Below, in pieces: positions 7,170 to 12,949 of a DNA stretch of 12,949 bases (position 1 is the first letter of the stretch; each line of letters starts with the position of its first letter). Below the pieces are notes generated by a model. The model ran no database searches. It saw only the letters and a list, made by a program, of their open reading frames with translations, and was not told where the DNA came from. Source of the stretch: Ruminococcus sp. AF46-10NS. GTDB lineage: Bacteria > Bacillota > Clostridia > Lachnospirales > Lachnospiraceae. The stretch spans positions 1 to 12,949 of the forward strand of contig NZ_QRNF01000064.1 of the NCBI RefSeq assembly GCF_003474435.1. Direction: 5' to 3'. A program made the position numbers and the translations under genes.

Positions 7170-7304
7170 ATGTGCTGTCTGATTTTTGATTGTGTTTCCT
7201 TGGGATTTGAGTATAAAGCGAAATGAATTTATACATGATCGCTTTACTGTAAGATTCTCAGAATGAGAAGAATGAAAAAAATATCTATTATAATCCTGCT
7301 GCAA

Positions 7305-7511
7305 TTACAATGGAATAATACCGTACAGGTCCTGATGACGCTGTTCCGCCCTGTCATACATATCCTTCCGATATACAGATATACTATTCTCACAGATATT
7401 CTGTATACTTAAAACAGAATGGAACAGTCTCATCCTTCTCTGTTCTTTCCATCTTTCACTCTGAGAGCTACAACTTCGCCCATGAGAATCACAACTGTCC
7501 ATTCTGTTCAC
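7305..7511 (-). CDS. Doubtful 68-codon open frame in the mgtE leader
   Basis: The frame begins with GTG, has an ATG three codons later (7502-7500) and ends with TAA at 7307-7305. The ATG has AGGTG about 6 bp upstream, so translation is conceivable. The product begins MDSCDSHGRSCSSQSERWKE, is basic and Cys/Ser/Arg-rich at its start, and matches no family I recognise. It lies wholly inside the leader transcribed from the promoter at 7548-7577. It may be a leader peptide gene, but the odd composition makes a chance frame over structured RNA at least as likely. Confidence 0.2.
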   Translation of the reverse strand: MNRMDSCDSHGRSCSSQSERWKEQRRMRLFHSVLSIQNICENSISVYRKDMYDRAEQRHQDLYGIIPL

Positions 7512-7538
7512 CTGCCTTTTTTCTTAAAATATTCTATC

Positions 7539-7570
7539 AACCCGGCCATTATAACGTTCCCGGCCGGGTT
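7539..7570. repeat. Inverted repeat overlapping a promoter (possible operator)
   Basis: AACCCGGCC (7539-7547) is an exact inverted copy of GGCCGGGTT (7562-7570), 9-bp arms around a 14-bp centre. The left arm covers the expected transcription start and the bases next to the -10, and the right arm lies in the -10/-35 spacer, a layout that suits a dimeric repressor. As RNA it would be a stable hairpin, but it lacks a good T-run on the minus strand. Confidence 0.55.
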
Positions 7571-7577
7571 TTGTCAA
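7548..7577 (-). promoter_or_regulatory. Consensus SigA promoter upstream of the mgtE leader
   Basis: On the minus strand TTGACA (7572-7577) and TATAAT (7548-7553) are both perfect hexamers, 18 bp apart. It lies about 65 bp past the hsdR stop and points toward mgtE. Inverted repeats overlap and flank it, so its activity is probably regulated. Confidence 0.75.
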
Positions 7578-7610
7578 CCGGATTTATGGTTAAATTTATT
7601 GTAAATCCGG
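7578..7610. repeat. Second inverted repeat next to the promoter
   Basis: CCGGATTTA (7578-7586) is an exact inverted copy of TAAATCCGG (7602-7610), 9-bp arms with a 15-bp A/T-rich centre. It abuts the -35 hexamer on its upstream side and follows the hsdR stop by about 30 bp. It could be a regulator site or the 3'-end hairpin of the hsdR transcript; no T-run follows on the minus strand. Confidence 0.5.
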
Positions 7611-7641
7611 GTAAAATTTTTCTACTTTACAGAGGTGGAGT

Positions 7642-10600
7642 TTATGCTGCTGCATTTCCGTTGATCGTATCAATGACTTTTTTTATTCCAAGCCAAACAC
7701 TCATATCTGTAAAGATTTCTGAAATGCTCCCACGATCTGTAAACGGAGATTCCAATAAAACAGAAAGATCCTTCATCATCCCATTATGAACAATATACTC
7801 AATGATCTGATTTACAAAATAAATCTGCCTGCTGTCCAGACTTACATCCTCAAGATACTTTGAAAAAGCTTCCTTGGCTGCATTCATATCAAGACCTACC
7901 ATTTCTCTGATAAATTCTCCCAATGGCTTTCTGCCAAATTCTGCTTCATAATCCTCTTTTGTACCAAGCTCGCTCCAGAGAATTTTTTCCAGTTCATCTA
8001 CATCTTTTTCTGTAAGTGGCTGATTCTTTTTCAACTTTGATATCACATGGTCATCCTGATGCTGCCGGACATAATATTCTACCCGTGCCTTATAGTTTTT
8101 CAAATCATCGTTTTCCAATTCTGCTTCTTTCCATTCCGTTGAAAGAATTTCGTCTGTAAAATTGGTCATATATTTATTCCTGCTCTTATCCGGAATATAC
8201 TTCATAAGATCTCTAAGATTTTCCCTGATATTTTCAAATTCATTGATTCCTGCATTTTCCATATAATCTGTATGCAAAATCTGATCGATCAGCTCTGTTT
8301 GTGCCTGAATCTCCGGTATATTTGCCACTCCGGCAATTCCGGAAACCTTTTTTAAAAGATCTTTTCGTGCACTTGTATATTTCTTTCCAGCCAGAGATGC
8401 AAGTTCTATCCCATACATAAGTGCATCAAAACGTACTGCTGTTACTTCATCACTTTCAGGCAAAATCAAGGGTGCAACTTCTTCCCGTACAAGTAAAGTA
8501 TCTTCATAAGTAAGCATCTGATAGTTCGACTCTTCTGAATATAATTCTACATATTTCAAATGTTGGCGAACTGTAAAACTATCTCTTGGGAGCTCTTTTA
8601 CTTTTTCAGTCATGTGCTTTACAAGTGCAGTCCTGTACGCAGTTAATTTATCTGTCTGATATTTAATATCCTGAAGCTTGTACGAAATCTCAAACTGAAG
8701 ATTAAAAACCGCACTTTGCAACGCCATCAGATTTGCACTTGCTTTTCCCTTATTCATTCGGAAAAACTCAAAATTCCCACAGAAATCAAAAATGTAAAAC
8801 TTTTTCTTATCTTCCCCATCCAGCAATCCCGGGCATAGTCTTGTTCCTCGTCCGATCATCTGCCAGAATTTTGCTTTACTCATGACTTTCTTAAAGAATA
8901 CAAGATTAAGAACTTCAGGTACATCAATTCCAGTATCTAACATATCTACAGAAATTGCGATCTGCGGTAGTTTTTTCGGATCTGAAAACTCATCAATTGC
9001 ACTCTGTGCATATTTCATTCTGTTATCGATCACCATGGCATAATTCTTTAAATGCGGATATTCCTTATTAAAAATCTCAAGGATTTTTTCTGCATGATCA
9101 TGATTTTTCGCAAAAATAATTGTTTTTCCAATCTTCTGTCCATATTCAATTTTAATTCCATCTCTCATCAGGACATGAAGAACTTTTTTAATTGTATCTT
9201 CGTTAAAAATCCAGGTATTCAATGCAGCCGAATTTATCGCTTCCGGAAGCTTTCCATTTTCGTCTTCAAAAGTATTTTCATAGATTTCTTTATCTGCTTC
9301 TGAAAGTTCATCGTATACAATTCCCTGATCAATAAATTTTACCCTAGATTCTACTGACAGATAATCAACCAGATATCCATCCTTAACCGCCTGCGCCAGA
9401 TCATATCCATAAGTAGGATCTCCGTTTGCCAGTTCAAACACTTCATATGTATTTTTGTCAATCTCATCTTTCGGTGTTGCAGTAAGTCCTACAAGCAGTG
9501 CATCAAAATATGTAAAAATATCTTTATACTTATTATAAATAGATCTGTGCGCTTCATCACAAATGATCAGATCAAAATGACCACAGGTAAAAACTTTTCC
9601 TTCTTTATCATTTATCACATCAATACAATTTATCATGGTCTGATATGTGGAGAAAACACATCGTGACATATAATTATTCTTTTCTTCAACCAGATTTGTA
9701 CAGGAAAAATCCTGCATCCAGTTTACAAAATTTCTTTTAGCCTGCGTTACCAGTGAATTTCTGTCCGCCAGAAAAAGGATATTCTTTACCCAGCCCGCAT
9801 CAACCAGTACCTTGCACAAAGCCATTACTGTTCTGGTTTTTCCGGAACCTGTGGCCATAACCAGCAGTGCTTTTCTCCGATTCTTTTCATCAAAACTCTG
9901 GCATACTGCTTTTATCGCGGCTTCCTGATAATAGCGTCCTGCAATTTTTTTATCTACAGAAATATCCTGCAGGCTTGTCCGCATATTCAAAAGATTAAAC
10001 CATTTCTCCAGATCCCGTTTGGAATAAATAACCGAACATTTTCTTTCCGGATATTGTCCATCTATGATCCGGGTTTCAAAACCATTGGTAAGGAAAATTA
10101 CCGGGCGTCGTTCATATTTCTTTTCCAGCAAATCTGCGTAAAGTTTCGCCTGCTGCCTGCCCTCGGCAATATCCTTGCATGTACGTTTTGCTTCTATAAT
10201 TGCCAAAGGTTTACTCATATCATCATAGAGAACATAATCAATACGTCCAATTCCTGATTTATTCGGCATTCCTGTCACGGTCATCTCATTTAACCAGTCT
10301 TTTCCCTGTGTCCATCCTGCATCAATGAGCATAGAATCTATGTAAAGTTTTCTGGTTTCATATTCAGACAGATCCAGAGGTTTCGGAACATATGTCTGCT
10401 GCTGTTTCTCATGACGTGCGGACAGTTCTTCCCTGAGGAAAGTATTTTCTGCCATTAGTTTTTGTAGATCCAGTTCCTGCTGGGCAGTTTTTTCCTGTTC
10501 TTTCAGAAGTGTTTCCTTTGTTGTTCTGGCTGTTTCCCTGGATGCCTTTGCCTTCTCAATTCTGTCATCAATAATCGACTTGTCAAATGGATGCTCCTGA

Positions 10601-10989
10601 TACTGTTCTCCATAACAATATGCAACGTAATCTAAAAAAATTGACAGATTTTCAAGGCAGAGCATCGCTGCATCTCTGCCAGGTTTTTTATTGCTATGTG
10701 CCACACTGTTTCCACATCTGCGGATATAATCCATCCGTTTCCAAAGATCCGGTCCCACTAACTGTCTGAATTCTTCTGTATTCATCAGAGTATGAAGATT
10801 ATCCTGGTACGGAATCTGCAAACTGTTTTCCACAGAATACAACCATTTTACAGCAAATTCCATAGCCCGGCGGCTATTAAGAATACTCGCATCCGGATCT
10901 GCTAATATGATCTTCTCCGCAGAGATGGCAACATTCGCAAATGCAGAGAATTTTGATTCATTTTTTAAGTAATCAAAGTTTGTTACCAT
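7642..10989 (-). CDS. hsdR: Type I restriction enzyme R subunit (HsdR-like) with N-terminal DUF4145 module
   Basis: The 1115-residue protein has the parts of a type I restriction motor subunit of the EcoEI/EcoAI style. Residues about 20-125 resemble DUF4145 and include IRRCGNSVAHS (89-99), an R-x6-H motif. A coiled coil follows (about 140-195). The nuclease core (HSDR_N) shows RIDYVLYDD (Asp251) and IIEAKRT (Glu266, Lys268), the PD-(D/E)xK residues. The SF2 helicase has Walker A ATGSGKT (379-385), DEAH (478-481), TATP (503-506), DTGIDVPEV (685-693) and motif VI QMIGRGTRL (710-718). The remaining 400 residues fit the EcoEI_R_C region. With HsdM and HsdS such a subunit translocates DNA and cuts unmodified DNA. 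All core motifs look intact. GGGAGG at 10997-11002 fixes the start. The gene lies 27 bp after the SMC-like ATPase gene, so the two form one operon; no hsdM or hsdS is in the window. Confidence 0.9.
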   Translation of the reverse strand: MVTNFDYLKNESKFSAFANVAISAEKIILADPDASILNSRRAMEFAVKWLYSVENSLQIPYQDNLHTLMNTEEFRQLVGPDLWKRMDYIRRCGNSVAHSNKKPGRDAAMLCLENLSIFLDYVAYCYGEQYQEHPFDKSIIDDRIEKAKASRETARTTKETLLKEQEKTAQQELDLQKLMAENTFLREELSARHEKQQQTYVPKPLDLSEYETRKLYIDSMLIDAGWTQGKDWLNEMTVTGMPNKSGIGRIDYVLYDDMSKPLAIIEAKRTCKDIAEGRQQAKLYADLLEKKYERRPVIFLTNGFETRIIDGQYPERKCSVIYSKRDLEKWFNLLNMRTSLQDISVDKKIAGRYYQEAAIKAVCQSFDEKNRRKALLVMATGSGKTRTVMALCKVLVDAGWVKNILFLADRNSLVTQAKRNFVNWMQDFSCTNLVEEKNNYMSRCVFSTYQTMINCIDVINDKEGKVFTCGHFDLIICDEAHRSIYNKYKDIFTYFDALLVGLTATPKDEIDKNTYEVFELANGDPTYGYDLAQAVKDGYLVDYLSVESRVKFIDQGIVYDELSEADKEIYENTFEDENGKLPEAINSAALNTWIFNEDTIKKVLHVLMRDGIKIEYGQKIGKTIIFAKNHDHAEKILEIFNKEYPHLKNYAMVIDNRMKYAQSAIDEFSDPKKLPQIAISVDMLDTGIDVPEVLNLVFFKKVMSKAKFWQMIGRGTRLCPGLLDGEDKKKFYIFDFCGNFEFFRMNKGKASANLMALQSAVFNLQFEISYKLQDIKYQTDKLTAYRTALVKHMTEKVKELPRDSFTVRQHLKYVELYSEESNYQMLTYEDTLLVREEVAPLILPESDEVTAVRFDALMYGIELASLAGKKYTSARKDLLKKVSGIAGVANIPEIQAQTELIDQILHTDYMENAGINEFENIRENLRDLMKYIPDKSRNKYMTNFTDEILSTEWKEAELENDDLKNYKARVEYYVRQHQDDHVISKLKKNQPLTEKDVDELEKILWSELGTKEDYEAEFGRKPLGEFIREMVGLDMNAAKEAFSKYLEDVSLDSRQIYFVNQIIEYIVHNGMMKDLSVLLESPFTDRGSISEIFTDMSVWLGIKKVIDTINGNAAA

Positions 10990-11016
10990 TGTAAAACCTC
11001 CCTCTTTTACTTACCA

Positions 11017-12949
11017 TTACTCAAAATCCGATTCTAAAAGTTCACAAAATTCAATGCCTCGTCCATCTAATTTATATTTCAACAAATTGCTAATACGATT
11101 ATCGCAGGTAGCAAAAAACAACTGTTCCATAGTCGCTTTCGATGACATTTGATATTTAAGCAAATCCATAAATGCTAACATATTTACATCGTCCATACAT
11201 GCAGTTAAATCATCAATAAAATATATTTTCATCTTTTCGCGATCATTTCTTACATTGATACTAGCAAAAAAATGGGCCAACATGAATACACTAATTTGAC
11301 CATTACTCAAAATATTAACGATATTTTTACCGTTATTATCAACTAACGAAATTCCTTCTTTTTCCGGAATAATATTAATTCCCTCATTAGAATTAAATCT
11401 CGCTAACTTATTATAAAATTTACCAAGAGCAGGTCCTACCCTTTTGTATTCATCTTGCGAAAGTTTCTCCACAGCATCTCGGATATCTTTCGCTCTTTGA
11501 GATGCAATATCTTTTAGTTCCTGAAGCTCTTCTATCTCTGTATCAAGAATCTTGTTTTTCTCTGTATTTTCTTCTATTTTCTTCCTCAGATCAGATAATG
11601 TTTTATTTGCAAGAATACTATCTATGGCATTAAGTTTTGACACAAATATATCGTAAGAAAAACTTGAAACTACATATGATTTTTTTATAATATTTTTCAC
11701 CTTTTCATATGTCTGCTGCACCGTCTCATTTTCAAATTTATAACCTAGAACTGTTAAAATCTGTTGATATCCCTCTTTAATTTCCTGCTCTTTACATTCC
11801 CCTAAAAGTTGCTCTTCTACACCAGCCAATAATTCTTTCGCCATTTCAGCAGTCAAATTTTCTGCGTTGATCTCTTTTCGAGTTTTTTGCAATTCTTTGA
11901 CTTCAGAAAAATATGGCTGAATTTCATCTTTCAGAATTTTCAGATTACTACTTTTAAGTTCTAATGTTTTCTCCTCATTCTCCACTACAAGTTTTGCCCG
12001 ATTAATGACATTCTGATAAAGAATTTCAATTTCATTCTGTAACGTAATCTTATCTGCTTCTTTTATACTTACAGTTTTTCCATTTTCTTCAATATAAGTA
12101 TCCGCTTCCTTAAGAATCATCTCCTCATCCATAGTCGCAAATAACTCAGAACCACAAATAGGACATCGAACAGAACCTTTTTCCTTAAAAATATTATTTC
12201 TATGCTCTATTACCACTTGTTTATTCGCTAAAAGAGAAGATAACAATTTTAACATCTTATTATTCTTAGAAAGTAAATCAATCTCATCAGAAAGAGCTTT
12301 CACTTTTTTCTGTTTTTCATTAATTTTCTGTTTATCCGCGTCAAAATCAACCTTCGTAAAACCAGCACTTTCTAATGCAAGTATATATTCTCCGTCCTGA
12401 AGAATCGAGTCTTTAGAAAGAGACAAAGTCTTCAATTTTTTAAGTTTTTCTTCTAAATTTGTAATCGTCTCTATACTCTTCCATAGCCCCGCTTTTACCG
12501 CACGTTGAATAGACACACTCTTCGTCTCCCAGTAAGAAACAATTTCTTTGATAACTCTTTGCTGATTCTTTAAAGCCTCATTTTTTATAAGTTTAAACAG
12601 TCTTTCTTCTACTATCAAATATCCACAATTTTCCACCTCTTTTTTTTGTTCCGTCAATTCAGCTTTATTCAATTCAACAATTTCTATTTTTTCATTCGGA
12701 TAAAATATCGTCGCAGGATATGGAATCTTTTTTGCTTCTTCACAAGTTTTCGCGAACTCCTCTTCTTGATTCTTAATTAAGTCTTGTGACACTTTCTGTT
12801 TTGTTTTATCTTCAATATAACGTTCTACATCCTCAGCAAAAATATCCAAATTCTCTGCAATTTGTTTCTGTTCATCATAATTTGTAATAAATTCACCAAA
12901 AAAGTCTTTCAGTTCCTTTCTCTTTTTATTTTGTACATTGAATACTTTT
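11017..12949 (-). CDS. SMC/Rad50-like AAA ATPase with zinc hook (5' end beyond window)
   Basis: The frame stays open to the right edge, so the N-terminus with the Walker A is missing; 643 codons are visible. Counting from the TTG codon at 12849-12847, two long charged, Lys/Glu-rich coiled-coil arms surround a CPICGSEL zinc hook at 229-236 (bases 12154-12165 for the CxxC). The C-terminal half-head follows: an ABC signature ILSNGQ (513-518), a Walker B-like KIYFIDDLTA (541-550), a D-loop CMDD and an H-loop region LFFATCDNR (577-585). The protein ends 27 residues after that region, with no added domain. This is the Rad50/SbcC/SMC-like fold, acting as a dimer on DNA. Unusual points are Asp at the usual catalytic Glu (IDDL) and Cys at the usual H-loop His. 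It lies directly upstream of hsdR, which suggests a defence role. The anticodon nuclease RloC also has a zinc hook but carries a C-terminal nuclease domain that is absent here. The gene is notably A/T-rich. Confidence 0.85.
   Translation of the reverse strand, partial: KVFNVQNKKRKELKDFFGEFITNYDEQKQIAENLDIFAEDVERYIEDKTKQKVSQDLIKNQEEEFAKTCEEAKKIPYPATIFYPNEKIEIVELNKAELTEQKKEVENCGYLIVEERLFKLIKNEALKNQQRVIKEIVSYWETKSVSIQRAVKAGLWKSIETITNLEEKLKKLKTLSLSKDSILQDGEYILALESAGFTKVDFDADKQKINEKQKKVKALSDEIDLLSKNNKMLKLLSSLLANKQVVIEHRNNIFKEKGSVRCPICGSELFATMDEEMILKEADTYIEENGKTVSIKEADKITLQNEIEILYQNVINRAKLVVENEEKTLELKSSNLKILKDEIQPYFSEVKELQKTRKEINAENLTAEMAKELLAGVEEQLLGECKEQEIKEGYQQILTVLGYKFENETVQQTYEKVKNIIKKSYVVSSFSYDIFVSKLNAIDSILANKTLSDLRKKIEENTEKNKILDTEIEELQELKDIASQRAKDIRDAVEKLSQDEYKRVGPALGKFYNKLARFNSNEGINIIPEKEGISLVDNNGKNIVNILSNGQISVFMLAHFFASINVRNDREKMKIYFIDDLTACMDDVNMLAFMDLLKYQMSSKATMEQLFFATCDNRISNLLKYKLDGRGIEFCELLESDFE
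12154..12165 (-). other. Zinc-hook CPIC motif codons
   Basis: The minus-strand codons read Cys-Pro-Ile-Cys, followed by Gly-Ser-Glu-Leu. The motif sits between two long coiled-coil arms, as in Rad50, SbcC and RloC, where two such hooks join through one zinc ion. Confidence 0.8.

Larger units (their letters stand above)
7101..7641 (-). other. 541-bp mgtE leader region between hsdR and mgtE
   Basis: From the right this stretch holds two adjacent inverted repeats with a consensus promoter (7539-7610), a 68-codon open frame (7511-7305) of doubtful reality, a possible second -10 (TATAAT, 7287-7292, without a good -35), and hairpins at 7255-7269, 7214-7246 (8-bp perfect stem TAAAGCGA/TCGCTTTA) and 7150-7169. 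From the promoter at 7548 the transcript would have a leader of about 440 nt. I do not find the conserved M-box (ykoK) blocks that often control Mg2+ transporters in Firmicutes. Confidence 0.5.

Noticed and set aside
7101..7304. N-terminal extension of MgtE starting at 7304
   Set aside because: The extra 68 residues have no MgtE character, and a perfect AGGAGG sits 8 bp before ATG 7100-7098.
7101..7541. M-box (ykoK) magnesium riboswitch
   Set aside because: The conserved M-box sequence blocks could not be found by eye on the minus strand, although a divergent form needs a covariance search to exclude.
11017..12949. RloC anticodon nuclease
   Set aside because: The zinc hook and hsd linkage fit, but the protein ends 27 residues after the H-loop region and lacks the C-terminal anticodon nuclease domain.
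1..12949. CRISPR array, tRNA or rRNA genes, insertion-sequence transposase
   Set aside because: No regularly spaced repeats, no tRNA-like or rRNA-like sequence and no transposase-like protein were seen on either strand.

Overview
The window looks like chromosomal DNA of a low-to-moderate GC Gram-positive anaerobe in the Clostridia, most likely Lachnospiraceae (Blautia, Dorea or Ruminococcus-like). The grounds are strong AGGAGG-type ribosome sites, A/T-rich spacers, and proteins that read like Lachnospiraceae versions of a cytidylate-kinase-like protein, ThrH, an AGCS symporter, MgtE and DUF362. This is judged by eye; no taxonomic search was possible. Only the first gene is on the + strand.

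Layout, left to right. (1) 100-687, +: cytidylate-kinase-like protein. (2) 688-845: convergent spacer with a minus-strand terminator and a GC-rich inverted repeat that may be a dispersed repeat. (3) 846-1943, -: a DUF362 gene broken by three apparent one-base losses, preceded by a C-terminal scrap of a membrane protein (1948-2052); together a decaying locus. (4) 2103-2945, -: alpha/beta-hydrolase esterase with a long leader and a promoter at 3191-3219. (5) 3303-3905, -: thrH, with its own promoter and terminator. (6) 4117-5475, -: AGCS sodium:amino-acid symporter. (7) 5706-7100, -: mgtE magnesium transporter, with a clear terminator and a long hairpin-rich leader. (8) 7642-10989 and 11017-12949 (running off the right edge), -: a type I restriction HsdR-like subunit and, 27 bp upstream, a Rad50/SMC-like ATPase with a zinc hook.

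The left part is ordinary housekeeping and transport: amino-acid uptake and phosphoserine/homoserine metabolism (AGCS, ThrH), Mg2+ homeostasis (MgtE) and ester hydrolysis. The right part is the left end of a defence operon transcribed right to left; any modification (hsdM) and specificity (hsdS) genes would lie beyond position 12949. The ATPase gene is visibly more A/T-rich than the transport genes, which fits acquired DNA.

The most interesting points are the SMC-like ATPase coupled to an HsdR that carries an N-terminal DUF4145 module with a HEPN-like R-x6-H motif; the complex leader in front of mgtE, with a hairpin/U-tract just upstream of the ribosome site and no M-box I can recognise; and a consensus promoter buried in two adjacent perfect inverted repeats just after hsdR.
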